Below are positions 1-10,614 of a stretch of DNA of 64,000 nucleotides, piece after piece. The DNA is from Euclidia mi. Taxonomy: Eukaryota > Arthropoda > Insecta > Lepidoptera > Erebidae. The stretch's first letter is position 1; each line of letters starts with the position of its first letter. Under the pieces are notes generated by a model, which was not told where the DNA came from, searched no databases, and saw nothing but the letters and a program-made list of their open reading frames with translations. A program made the position numbers and the translations under genes. The stretch covers positions 41,231,598 to 41,295,597 of the forward strand of contig OX123182.2 in NCBI GenBank assembly GCA_944739405.2, in the 5' to 3' direction.

Positions 1-1692
1 ACCACAAAAAGTAATTTCCTCGTTTTAAATAATTATAATTCTTCACTCACTGAGCATAATATAAACGTTTGCCCATTTTAGTGCTGTTTAGGTTGTTCCT
101 TATTATGCATATTGAATATGCTATTTGGGTGTTTAACCTTTCTTGGAACACTAGGTTGAAATTATCATGCACTCGTTCTTATAATGTATGTAGGACCATC
201 AGTGTTCTGTTATTCATTGTATCGCTAACCCACTATTTGTTGGTGAATTCATCGCGCCTTTCGCATCATGATCGACCATTATTGACATTCATATGCGTCG
301 TCACTCAATGCTAATGTGTCTTTTGTTCAAGCAACGGGTTGTTTGTGTAGCTCCAGTACCTTAAGTTTTGCATGTAGGTATTTCCTTAACGGTCACCAAG
401 CTTGACTCATTTTATACTCGGCAAGTAAATAGACTGGTTTGAAAGTCAAACGTTATAATGCCACACGTTGTCAGGAATTTTATCGTAAAGGTTAGCTTAT
501 TCAATAAATTTTCAAAACATATTAAAGAGCTTAAAATTGTGAATTACTTTTTTAGGTCCGATCCAGAATTCAGTTACTTCATTAAAAGTTTGCATGTTAC
601 ATATAGTATTAAGTATGTAAATAATGTGACATTTATACGTTACATCCCTGCCTATGGTAAGTTGATTAGTCAGGACATGTAATAATTTTGAACATTTGAA
701 ATAGGTAGTTTTCTTCTGACGCATTCAGGAATACGAATAGGTATTGTATTGAACAAAAATTTGAAGAGAATGGATAATAAATAGAAAGTATTAGTAGCGA
801 AAGCTGAAGGCCAATTTATCTGCTTTTTGCGCAGATTTATAAATTGTTGTTAGTATTGACAGTTGTACTTTTTACGGCTTTAGCTACTGCTATGTTTCAA
901 ATCAGATACTTTGATTTTACTATATCTATGGGTTTAAGTAAATTGCTAACATTTTCTAAATAGCTAGAAACATTTTACATTTGCCAGATAATCAGTTTTT
1001 TAATTTGCTTTTCGCATCATCACTATTGTTACATTTACAATTTTACACGGTATTTCAAACTACATTACATAGTGTGACGTATTCACCTGCCGTGACTCGT
1101 ATAATAAAAAACTTGCATAAAAGATCCGGTCAGGCATGACGTGTAATGTATTTCTTTCTATACCATGTATGCGACCTACGATTGTGCGATTCGTTAGATT
1201 TTTTGAATTTCATGTAGAATTAATACACAGGTACGCCGTGGTACTTAGTTACCCGACTACGTATAAGTTTTGAGAACTAAAGGCAAACACTATTCACGTG
1301 CACTTTGTTTGTGTAGAATATTTATAAAATAAAAATTTGTTGCAGTAAAAATATTATCTTTTTAAAGAGATCTTTACCTAACTCGGCAGAAGATTAGTTT
1401 CTGCATCTTAAATGATAATTCCATCAACTTCTTTCAAATTTTGATGGCGATGTCCTCTATTTACCGTTTCGAAATACTAAAGTTGTCATATATTCCTCAA
1501 ATATAGAAAATTGTCAAAAGTTTGTTTTGCATTAAAAATATCTTTAGGTATATACTTTTTGGCTGTAATGCTGCATTTTGACAACGTATCATACAATATT
1601 TATAAAGTTTTCTTTTAAGGTAATTGTATGTGTTTCGCTAGGAGGCAATGTAAACAAGTGTCGGTGCCAATAAACGAATTCCTTAGTGTTAC
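1..1692. other. AT-rich non-coding flank
   Basis: No recognisable exon, RNA gene or repeat family is visible here. Open frames are short and low-complexity. The last five bases (GTTAC, 1688-1692) are the left target duplication of the BEL/Pao element that follows. Confidence 0.5.
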
Positions 1693-2844
1693 TGTTCGCG
1701 ACAGACATTAAAACTATGACAGTGAATAGTGTATTCGAAACCGCGAGTGAAAATCGTTAAAATCAGTGTTATCTAATCGTGCGGTACACCGGGTTCGGTT
1801 CCCGGACGTGTCAAAACGTTATAAAATAGCTAAAATAGTGTAAATGGTTAGATTGCTAATATATAACAACTATGTAATACATGAACATTAGTCTTAAACT
1901 TGTGCTAACCGTAGGGACCTTAGATATCGAATCATAAATAGCCTTATCAGTAGTGACAGATAAGAGTTAATGCTTCATAAAACAGCTGTTTGTTTACATA
2001 TTCGTATTATAGTTTTATAAGTGTTTTTTAGCTTCATATAGACTTGAAATCATGTCTAGATACCTTTTTATTGCTAGTTATTACCTTATATAGTTAAAAT
2101 AAGCATAATAACAAACATTCGTATGTTTATTATAAAATTTGTTTACTTACGATAGTATTTACTTAAGAAATTCTGTAAAATTTTTATGCTTCAAAGTTAT
2201 CATGTCATATGCTCGAATTGAATAAAGATATTTTCATGGTGTTTGTTTTAATAGATGCCCCATATAGTTGCACACAACGGCCTACCTAAATTATATATAT
2301 AAATTTAGTATACGATAGTTTTTCAATAGAAAATATAGTGGGCGGGCCCTTGTGTGGCAGCATTTTTTGGGAGTTTTTATGGAATAACTTAGTGACGCTA
2401 ATAGTTAGGTTTAGGTATTGTATACCAATAGATAGAACTTAATGAGACCTATCTAACGATGTATAGAACATGTATGTATGCATAATAGGATCTAAACATA
2501 CGTAACATTTGTACTGTTTTGTAAATAAAAATAAAGGAAAGATTCCCTGTGCACGTGTTCGGTGCGATGGTCGTCGATAAGGTAAAGTTTCGAGGTACTT
2601 AAGCGACCACCAATTCGGGCAGTTGTTGCCGTCTCAACCACCATCTTGTAACCATCAAGCACCGCACACCTGAACAGCATCGCTCTCAACGTATGAAGAT
2701 GTTTCATTTCTGAAGCCCTTACACATCGAAGCCATACAGTCCACACACATAGAAGAACACGCATCGTCGTAGGCACACGTCAGCAGCACACTACCAGCGC
2801 ACTGTAGCGGACTAGCAAAGGTTCGATTCCTGGCATCCGTTACA
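1693..2844 (+). repeat. 5' LTR of the BEL/Pao element
   Basis: 1152 bp, TG...CA, offset exactly 6988 bp from the 3' LTR. It contains several AATAAA-type signals (for example near 2220 and 2525). Near 1789-1805 it carries a T-arm-like hairpin (CCGGG-TTCGGTT-CCCGG), and near its 3' end another B-box-like stretch (GGTTCGATTCC, about 2820-2830). An antisense 94-codon open frame (2492-2776) recurs in the other LTR because the LTRs match; it is not treated as a gene. Confidence 0.95.
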
Positions 2845-2920
2845 TTTGTTGGTCCTATCGAAGCCGGATCGCCTGTTGCTGTCGCGACCATTTGTTGGTC
2901 GCTTCGAGCCGGATTGAAGA
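2845..2920 (+). other. BEL/Pao untranslated leader; primer-binding site not assigned
   Basis: Short stretch between the 5' LTR and the gag-pol start. It contains two similar pieces, near 2846-2867 and 2891-2912, each beginning TTGTTGGTC followed by a TCGA-containing core and GCCGGAT. A TGG starts shortly after the LTR, as expected of a primer-binding site, but the following bases do not match a tRNA 3' end with normal spacing, so I do not name the primer. Confidence 0.4.
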
Positions 2921-5900
2921 ATGCCTACGACGCGTTCAAGAGGTCGTGCTCCCGAGGTCGCCGGGGGAGCGGCCGGCGCCGGGCCTAGTTCCAGTACCCC
3001 TGCCCGCGCCGCCGCTGCCCGCAACCCAGCCGCCGCGGTCGTCCGTCACGACGGGCCACCGCGATCGCCGTCGACAACAGTCGGGAGCGACGCGCCGCCG
3101 CCGGCCCCCCCCGGCCCCGCGGGGAGGGACGAACGAAACATCACTCAAGATGCAAGGGAGCGAGCAGAGGTGCAGTCGAAAAATGAAGATGGCAAGGAAA
3201 GGACGTTGCAACCATCCGATAGATCGAGCGTTTGTACAGCGCAACATAGTATAATAGAAAATAGAGATAGAAAGAAGCCAACGAGGGAACGCGACCAACG
3301 CTCAGCAGCTACGGGACGCTCCAATAGAAATGTGATGTTGGCTCGAGAAGAAGTTTTGAAGATAAAACTACAGTTAGCACAGTTAGCACTACAGAAGGCT
3401 GAAGAGGAGGCGGACTCCGATGACTACGACGAGGATGGACAGTCAAAGCAAGATTACATACGTTCGTGGTTGGAAGAGGCTCCGGAACCCCAGCCCGGCC
3501 CTGAAGATATAGATATAGTGGTATCGGCGCCCACTAAGAAGAGGGACGTCGACGGGGCACAGAAGATAGATATAGAAGATGGACCGCCCTCACAGAAGAT
3601 GGACGTTCATCAACAGGGAGGTGATTCGCTGAAGCCGTTCATCACGGATCTCACCTCCGCGATCGCCGCGCTCGCCGACAGGAAGCCACCGGACACATCG
3701 ATAGTTGCACCACACCCGGCGGTTTCGAAAGTCATCATGACGCTACCGACGTTCGGCGGCGCGCACACCGAGTGGCTGTCGTTCAAGGCGATATACGACA
3801 CCACCAAGAATTTCTTCAACGACGTGGAGAATACAGCGAGACTGAGAAGAAGTCTCAAGGGAAGAGCGTTAGAAACAGTTAGCTCTGAACTGATTGGGCA
3901 TGCGCGACCAGATGAGATCATGAAGGAGTTGGAGCTGCAGTTCGGACGACCAGACTCGATCGCACAGGCAGAGACGGACAAGCTGAGGACCCTGCCACGC
4001 TGTAGCGAAGCACCTAAGGACATATGCGCGTTCGCGAGCAAGATTAGAAGCGGCGTCGTCACACTTCGTGCGTTGAAAAAGGAACACTACCTCATCAATG
4101 CGGAGCTAGTGCGCGTGTTGACCGAGAAGCTACCGAACTCGCTACGTGTGCAGTGGTACAAGACGTATACCGAGAAGTGCCAGTCGAAGCCGGACCTCAG
4201 CCGATTCAGTGACTTCGTGACAGAGTACGCGCGTTACTGTAGCGCGTTCGCGCCGGCTGAGAACATCACCGATGGGCCGCCAAGCAGACGCACCGTGCAG
4301 AGGACGTACACGGCGACGGCGACGGAGAAGCGAACGCATACGGACACGTCTAACGCGAAGTGCAGGATATGTGAACGCGAAGGACACTACTCGTCGGCCT
4401 GCAGCACGTTTCGTAACGCCAACGCAGAGAAGAGATGGCAGCTAGCTAAGCAGCATGGATTGTGTTTTCGCTGCTTACGCATACGCCGAATAGAACACTC
4501 GTGCAAGCCCAAGAAGTGCGGTGTAGAGGGATGTCGCGCTACACACAACCAGTTGCTTCACTACGATAGAGGAGCCCATAGGACCGAAGACGTGAACATA
4601 GAAAAGCAAGAAACGGTCGCCAGTTCGTGCATACGTGCAAAGGCTCAAGCATACTTAAAGATAGTGCCCGTGCAGATAGTCGGACCGGCGGGAGAGGCGT
4701 CTACGTTCGCCCTACTCGACGACGGAAGCACCGTATCGCTCATAGACGAAGGCATAGCCAAGGAAGTCGGCGCGGAAGGGAGCCTGGACCCGTTTACGAT
4801 CCGTGCCATAGGCGATACGTCGATCGACATGCCAACGTCGCGACGCGTAGACATACAAATACGAGGAGCCGGCGCCGACAGCAAACAAGTGCCTTTGTGT
4901 GCGCGCACCGTAGCCAGCCTACACCTGTCGCCGCAGAAGATCGCCGAAGAGGACCTGATAGACTGCAAACACCTCGAAGGCATCAAGAAGAAGCTGGTGT
5001 ATGACATAGGCGTGCCAAAGGTGCTAATAGGTCAAGACAACTGGCACCTGCTCATAGCGAACGCAGTACGAAGAGGACCCAACGATCAACCGGTGGCATC
5101 GCTTACATCGCTGGGATGGGTGCTGCACGGCGCGCGCTCACGCACCTTGGGAAACACCGTACACTTCGTCAACGGTCTCTCCGCTATAGATGAAAACATA
5201 GAAGCGCAACTGAAAGAATATTTCGCACTGGAATCGCTCATAGTGAACCCACGTCGACCGAACTCGGACCCCGAGAAGCGGGCTACAGATATGTTAGAAA
5301 AACATACGAAACAATTAGAAGATAGACATATAGAGACGGCTCTTCTGTGGAAACAAGAAGACATCGTCATGCCAGATACTTACGAGAACGCGGCAAGGAG
5401 GCTCGCACACATAGAGAAAAAATTAGATAGAAACATAGAGTTGAAAACAAGATATACAGAACAGATGAACTCGCTGATAGAAAAGGGATACGCAGAAGAA
5501 GCTCCCATGAATAGTACGCCAGGGAAGACTTGGTACTTGCCTCACTTCGATGTACACAACCCCATGAAGCCTGAGAAGATTCGTATAGTTCACGACGCCG
5601 CCGCGAAGACCAGAGGTATGTCACTCAACGATTACCTACTCACGGGACCGGACTTGCTACAATCGTTGCCGGGGGTGTTGATGAGGTTCCGTCGACACCG
5701 CGTCGCCGTCTCAGCTGATATAACAGAGATGTTTATGCAGGTGAGAGTACGCCCAGAAGACCGAGACGCGCTGCGCTACCTGTGGAGAGGTGACCGGCGG
5801 GAGGGACCGCCCCAGGAATACCGTATGAAGTCCATTATCTTCGGCGCGGCAAGCTCACCGTGTACAGCTATATTCGCGAAGAATTGGAACGCTCGCAAGC

Positions 5901-8605
5901 ACGCAGAAGAGTACCCGGAAGCAGCAGAAGCCATCATAGATAATCATTACATGGATGACTATCTGGACAGCTTCAGGAACGAACAGGAAGCGACGAGTAT
6001 AGCGTCACGGGTGCGAGACATACACAGACAAGCGCACTTTCACCTCACGAAATGGGTGTCGAACTCTAGAAACGTCATCGAAGCAATAGAACCAAGTCAA
6101 CATCGCCAGGAGACAGTCGGCCTCGCCAGCAAGGGGCAAGAAGAGAAAATTCTCGGCTTGATGTGGAAAACGAGCGCGGACGAGCTGAGCTTCAACCTTA
6201 CACTCGCACGGCTTCCAGACGGACTCATCGGCACCGAAGCGCCTACGAAACGGGAAGCGTTGAAAATAGTTATGTCGCTATACGACCCACTCGGCCTCGC
6301 ATCGCCCGTGACTGTTCGAGCCAAACAGATACTACAGGAAGCCTGGCGACTCGGTACAAATTGGGACGAGAAGTTTGACGAAAGCCTCAGAGAGCAATGG
6401 GCATCGTGGATACAGCATTTAGAACAGTTGAAGTCGATACGCATCCCGCGGTGTTATCCCGGGTACAGTGACGCCTGTACACTCCAAGTACATGTCTTTA
6501 CGGACGCCAGTGAAGTGGCCTACGCAACAGCGGTGTACTGGCGAGCGACTACACCAGATGGGCGTGTGCACGTGACGCTCGTTATGGCGAAGGCGAGAGT
6601 GGCACCGCTTAAGGTGGTGTCAATCCCGAGACTCGAACTGCAAGCCGCCGTCATGGGTACGCGAGTCGCTCAAGCGGTAATAGAAGAACATCACGTCAAA
6701 CCCGAGGCCGTCGTGTACTGGACGGACAGCAAGACCGTACTAACGTGGATAAGAAAAGGAGCACGGGCGTACAAACCATTCGTCGCGCACCGCCTAGCCG
6801 CCATAGAAGAGCATAGTAAAGTTGAAGATTGGCGCTGGGTACCTACGAAGTTGAACGCGGCGGATGCGGCTACACGCGACGTGCCAAACAGCTTTAACTC
6901 CGAACACGAGTGGTACACCGGACCGTCGTTCCTGTACGAAGACCCGTCACTATGGCCCGTAGAGAAGCACATCGCCCCTGACGCGACAGGCGAAGAGCGC
7001 ACACTGACAGCTGTAGAGAAACGTCAAACACATAGAATTATAGAAGCCGTACCGGACCCGTATAGATTTTCCAAATGGGAGAGGCTCTTACGAGCGACAG
7101 CAAGAGTTCTACAATTTATAGCATTATGTAAGAAAACCGCAGAGAAGGTTCTCTATAAAAGAACGCAGAAAAATAGACAGAAGGATCCAGATTGGCGTCA
7201 CGTGACGAAGACGAAGCACAACATCAAGTCGGGCAGAGCGGCACCTCGTCCAGCCGCCGACTCCCGAAACTTCGTGCTTCTCTCCGCAGAACACGCCCGC
7301 GGCGCCGAGGACCTTCTTGTGAAGGCGGTACAAGAGGACTCCTTCGGCGCCGACCTTCGGGAGCTGCGGCGCGGAGGAGGTGTCGCCAGAGACAGCCGCC
7401 TGTATTCGTTACCCGTGGAGATGAACAACGGAATTATCACTCTACGCAGTCGTATAATAGCTACAGAAGAAATCTCCGAACAAACAAAGAGACCGCCGAT
7501 CTTAGACGGCGATCATCGTATTACACAGCTATACATAGATTGGACGCATAGAAAATTACATCACAGCGGTACAGAGTTGGTAATCAATGAAATACGCCAA
7601 CACTATTGGATTCTTCGTCTGCGGCCGACTACAAAGAAAATAGTACATAGATGTCTACCATGCCGCATTAGAAAAACGCAGCCGCCTGAGCCAGCCACAG
7701 GGGACCATCCAAAGACGCGCCTTGCTCACCACCAGAGGCCCTTCACCTACACGGGTCTCGATTATTTCGGGCCGCTCTCCGTAACCGTCGGTAGACAGCG
7801 TCACAAACGTTATGTGGCACTGTTTACATGTCTCACTTCCAGGGCAGTACATCTGGAGGTCGCCGCCAGCCTGAGCGCCGACTCCGCAATCTTGGCGCTG
7901 CGCAGGTTCGCAGCGCGCCGAGGTTGCCCCGCAGAGATCTACTCGGACAACGGCACCAACATGCACGGTGCCGACCGAGAGATGAGAGACGCCGTCGCCG
8001 AGGAAGCGAGTCGCCGTGGCATCATATGGCGCTTCATCACCCCCTCAGCGCCATTCATGGGGGGCGCATGGGAGCGCCTCGTCAGGTGCGTGAAGACCGC
8101 CCTCTATACGGTCCTTCATGAGCGCCATCCGCACGAAGAAGTCCTAGCTACACTACTGTGTGAGGTCGAGTACACAGTAAACAGTCGACCCCTCACACAC
8201 GTCTCCGTCAACGCAGCAGACAGCGAGGCCATCACCCCGAACCACATCCTGTTCGGTGGTTCTGCTCGCCTCCCTCCGCTGGGCGAGTTCAGCGAGGCTG
8301 ACCTCAACAGCAGCAAGCACTGGCGGCGCGCCCAAATCCTCGCCGACATGTTCTGGCGCCGTTGGGTGCGCGAGTACCTACCCGAGCTGCAACACCGGCG
8401 GGAGCCCCATGGGTCTGGGCTCAACCTCGAGGTCGGCGACCCCGTCCTGATCGCCGACGGCCAACTCCCGCGCAATACCTGGCCGCGCGGTCGAGTTGTG
8501 GCTGTCTACCCGGGCGCCGACGGCGCCATACGCACTGTCGAGGTGCGCACAGCAGCAGGCGTCCTCAAACGGCCGGCTAAGAAGCTGGTCCCCCTGCCCA
8601 AGTGA
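2921..8605 (+). CDS. BEL/Pao gag-pol polyprotein
   Basis: 1894 codons in one open frame, encoding the proteins that copy and insert the element. The N-terminal part (about 1-450) is gag-like and includes the LPTFGG...EWLSF region typical of Pao gag (DUF1759). A CX2CX4HX4C zinc knuckle lies near residues 480-495, with a second Cys/His cluster after it. The aspartic protease motif (LLDDGST) is near 597-605. The reverse transcriptase YMDD box is at residues 1010-1013. RNase H carries D1195 in the HVFTDAS motif and a later WTDSK. The integrase has an HHCC-type zinc region (about 1540-1580) and catalytic D1614, D1676 and E1718. A C-terminal segment near 1800-1885 resembles DUF5641. No stop or frameshift is seen. 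Gag and Pol in a single frame is normal for this group. The start is the first ATG after the LTR in this frame. Confidence 0.93.
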   Translation: MPTTRSRGRAPEVAGGAAGAGPSSSTPARAAAARNPAAAVVRHDGPPRSPSTTVGSDAPPPAPPGPAGRDERNITQDARERAEVQSKNEDGKERTLQPSDRSSVCTAQHSIIENRDRKKPTRERDQRSAATGRSNRNVMLAREEVLKIKLQLAQLALQKAEEEADSDDYDEDGQSKQDYIRSWLEEAPEPQPGPEDIDIVVSAPTKKRDVDGAQKIDIEDGPPSQKMDVHQQGGDSLKPFITDLTSAIAALADRKPPDTSIVAPHPAVSKVIMTLPTFGGAHTEWLSFKAIYDTTKNFFNDVENTARLRRSLKGRALETVSSELIGHARPDEIMKELELQFGRPDSIAQAETDKLRTLPRCSEAPKDICAFASKIRSGVVTLRALKKEHYLINAELVRVLTEKLPNSLRVQWYKTYTEKCQSKPDLSRFSDFVTEYARYCSAFAPAENITDGPPSRRTVQRTYTATATEKRTHTDTSNAKCRICEREGHYSSACSTFRNANAEKRWQLAKQHGLCFRCLRIRRIEHSCKPKKCGVEGCRATHNQLLHYDRGAHRTEDVNIEKQETVASSCIRAKAQAYLKIVPVQIVGPAGEASTFALLDDGSTVSLIDEGIAKEVGAEGSLDPFTIRAIGDTSIDMPTSRRVDIQIRGAGADSKQVPLCARTVASLHLSPQKIAEEDLIDCKHLEGIKKKLVYDIGVPKVLIGQDNWHLLIANAVRRGPNDQPVASLTSLGWVLHGARSRTLGNTVHFVNGLSAIDENIEAQLKEYFALESLIVNPRRPNSDPEKRATDMLEKHTKQLEDRHIETALLWKQEDIVMPDTYENAARRLAHIEKKLDRNIELKTRYTEQMNSLIEKGYAEEAPMNSTPGKTWYLPHFDVHNPMKPEKIRIVHDAAAKTRGMSLNDYLLTGPDLLQSLPGVLMRFRRHRVAVSADITEMFMQVRVRPEDRDALRYLWRGDRREGPPQEYRMKSIIFGAASSPCTAIFAKNWNARKHAEEYPEAAEAIIDNHYMDDYLDSFRNEQEATSIASRVRDIHRQAHFHLTKWVSNSRNVIEAIEPSQHRQETVGLASKGQEEKILGLMWKTSADELSFNLTLARLPDGLIGTEAPTKREALKIVMSLYDPLGLASPVTVRAKQILQEAWRLGTNWDEKFDESLREQWASWIQHLEQLKSIRIPRCYPGYSDACTLQVHVFTDASEVAYATAVYWRATTPDGRVHVTLVMAKARVAPLKVVSIPRLELQAAVMGTRVAQAVIEEHHVKPEAVVYWTDSKTVLTWIRKGARAYKPFVAHRLAAIEEHSKVEDWRWVPTKLNAADAATRDVPNSFNSEHEWYTGPSFLYEDPSLWPVEKHIAPDATGEERTLTAVEKRQTHRIIEAVPDPYRFSKWERLLRATARVLQFIALCKKTAEKVLYKRTQKNRQKDPDWRHVTKTKHNIKSGRAAPRPAADSRNFVLLSAEHARGAEDLLVKAVQEDSFGADLRELRRGGGVARDSRLYSLPVEMNNGIITLRSRIIATEEISEQTKRPPILDGDHRITQLYIDWTHRKLHHSGTELVINEIRQHYWILRLRPTTKKIVHRCLPCRIRKTQPPEPATGDHPKTRLAHHQRPFTYTGLDYFGPLSVTVGRQRHKRYVALFTCLTSRAVHLEVAASLSADSAILALRRFAARRGCPAEIYSDNGTNMHGADREMRDAVAEEASRRGIIWRFITPSAPFMGGAWERLVRCVKTALYTVLHERHPHEEVLATLLCEVEYTVNSRPLTHVSVNAADSEAITPNHILFGGSARLPPLGEFSEADLNSSKHWRRAQILADMFWRRWVREYLPELQHRREPHGSGLNLEVGDPVLIADGQLPRNTWPRGRVVAVYPGADGAIRTVEVRTAAGVLKRPAKKLVPLPK

Positions 8606-8668
8606 CGAGGTGTCGCTCACCGGGTGCTCTGCAGCACCGCCACACGACGGGTCACGCGCGTTGCTGCA

Positions 8669-8680
8669 CGGCGGGAGAGA
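8669..8680 (+). other. Polypurine tract of the BEL/Pao element
   Basis: GGCGGGAGAGA lies directly against the TG of the 3' LTR, where plus-strand priming occurs in LTR retroelements. Seen directly; function inferred from position. Confidence 0.75.
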
Positions 8681-9832
8681 TGTTCGCGACAGACATTAAA
8701 ACTATGACAGTGAATAGTGTATTCGAAACCGCGAGTGAAAATCGTTAAAATCAGTGTTATCTAATCGTGCGGTACACCGGGTTCGGTTCCCGGACGTGTC
8801 AAAACGTTATAAAATAGCTAAAATAGTGTAAATGGTTAGATTGCTAATATATAACAACTATGTAATACATGAACATTAGTCTTAAACTTGTGCTAACCGT
8901 AGGGACCTTAGATATCGAATCATAAATAGCCTTATCAGTAGTGACAGATAAGAGTTAATGCTTCATAAAACAGCTGTTTGTTTACATATTCGTATTATAG
9001 TTTTATAAGTGTTTTTTAGCTTCATATAGACTTGAAATCATGTCTAGATACCTTTTTATTGCTAGTTATTACCTTATATAGTTAAAATAAGCATAATAAC
9101 AAACATTCGTATGTTTATTATAAAATTTGTTTACTTACGATAGTATTTACTTAAGAAATTCTGTAAAATTTTTATGCTTCAAAGTTATCATGTCATATGC
9201 TCGAATTGAATAAAGATATTTTCATGGTGTTTGTTTTAATAGATGCCCCATATAGTTGCACACAACGGCCTACCTAAATTATATATATAAATTTAGTATA
9301 CGATAGTTTTTCAATAGAAAATATAGTGGGCGGGCCCTTGTGTGGCAGCATTTTTTGGGAGTTTTTATGGAATAACTTAGTGACGCTAATAGTTAGGTTT
9401 AGGTATTGTATACCAATAGATAGAACTTAATGAGACCTATCTAACGATGTATAGAACATGTATGTATGCATAATAGGATCTAAACATACGTAACATTTGT
9501 ACTGTTTTGTAAATAAAAATAAAGGAAAGATTCCCTGTGCACGTGTTCGGTGCGATGGTCGTCGATAAGGTAAAGTTTCGAGGTACTTAAGCGACCACCA
9601 ATTCGGGCAGTTGTTGCCGTCTCAACCACCATCTTGTAACCATCAAGCACCGCACACCTGAACAGCATCGCTCTCAACGTATGAAGATGTTTCATTTCTG
9701 AAGCCCTTACACATCGAAGCCATACAGTCCACACACATAGAAGAACACGCATCGTCGTAGGCACACGTCAGCAGCACACTACCAGCGCACTGTAGCGGAC
9801 TAGCAAAGGTTCGATTCCTGGCATCCGTTACA
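8681..9832 (+). repeat. 3' LTR of the BEL/Pao element
   Basis: Same 1152-bp sequence as the 5' LTR, ending in CA just before the right-hand GTTAC duplication. No mismatch was found by eye. Confidence 0.95.
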
Positions 9833-10226
9833 GTTACTTTCTTTCATGTTAATATATTACGAGTCACACGGTATTAGCGTAATGACACCATACATGCTTA
9901 CATACAATATAGGCATGAACACAACGTACAATTTCTTGATAAACATCTCTATACAATGGCGACATTTACTGCCGGATACTTTGTTAATCACGTAATTTCT
10001 TAATTAACTTTTATTTATATTAAATAAAGTATCTATGAATACTGCAGTTAATGAAAAAATTAGTTAGTGAGTTATTACGTAACGAAATTTATTAATGTGC
10101 GCGGGTTTACTTATGGACGGCGATTCATAAGACCTTGATCTTGAGACTTTGATCCATAATAAAGCTACCTAGTCACCTTTATGAAAATCCTTGCAATCGA
10201 TTTAACATTTTATTATAACAAAAATT

Positions 10227-10600
10227 TGGGCGTGTGGTTGACGGCATAGAATACAAGTGTCACCACCCCCTATCTTCCCGTGGGTGTCGTAAGAGGCGAC
10301 TGAGGGATAACACGATGCAAATACCATTTTTGCGTAAAGACGGAAAACTCGACATCAAACCCTATACGACTGCCTCGTTGGTCTCGCGGCATAAATGTGC
10401 GCGTGGGATCGGGAGGTCCCGGGTTCGATTCCTGGGTCGGGCAGTGTTATTGGGTTTTTCTGTCACGAAATTCTCAGTAGCAGCACGGAGTCTGGAAATG
10501 TGCCCTATTACGTGGGACCAAAGTATATCTGGCGAAAAGTGGGTGTAGAAATACACCTCTGCCTACACCTTCGGGGATAAAAGGCGTGCCGTTGTGTATG
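10227..10600 (+). mobile_element. tRNA-derived SINE, copy 1
   Basis: A 374-bp SINE flanked by a perfect 14-bp duplication TTATAACAAAAATT (10213-10226 and 10601-10614). It has a 5' module ('accaccccctatcttcccgt' and 'gtaagaggcgactgaggga'), then a tRNA-like section with the B box GGTTCGATTCC near 10423, then a body ending 'acaccttcggggataaaaggcgtg'. Compared with the copy at 37245 it lacks about 22 bases ('cggtacggcaataggctcgc' region) near 10503. Open frames over it are not genes. Confidence 0.88.
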
Positions 10601-10614
10601 TTATAACAAAAATT

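Larger units (their letters stand above)
1693..9832 (+). mobile_element. Complete BEL/Pao LTR retrotransposon
   Basis: An 8140-bp LTR retrotransposon. Two 1152-bp direct repeats (1693-2844 and 8681-9832) start with TG, end with CA and show no differences on reading side by side. The element is flanked by the 5-bp direct repeat GTTAC (1688-1692 and 9833-9837), the usual target duplication length for LTR elements. Between the LTRs lies one long gag-pol frame of the BEL/Pao type (protease, reverse transcriptase, RNase H, integrase order), then a purine-rich tract touching the 3' LTR. Equal LTRs, a matching target duplication and an open frame all suggest recent insertion, possibly competence to move; that is inference. 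Confidence 0.95.

Noticed and set aside
2492..2776. 94-codon minus-strand frame, repeated at 9480-9764
   Set aside because: It lies inside the LTRs and repeats only because the LTRs are the same; no domain is recognised.
10395..10450. Possible tRNA gene near the B box GGTTCGATTCC
   Set aside because: No full cloverleaf can be drawn, and the same stretch occurs in other SINE copies with target duplications.
10234..10548. 104-codon frame, repeated in shorter form at 37265-37549
   Set aside because: It is SINE sequence, including a tRNA-like B box, not a gene.
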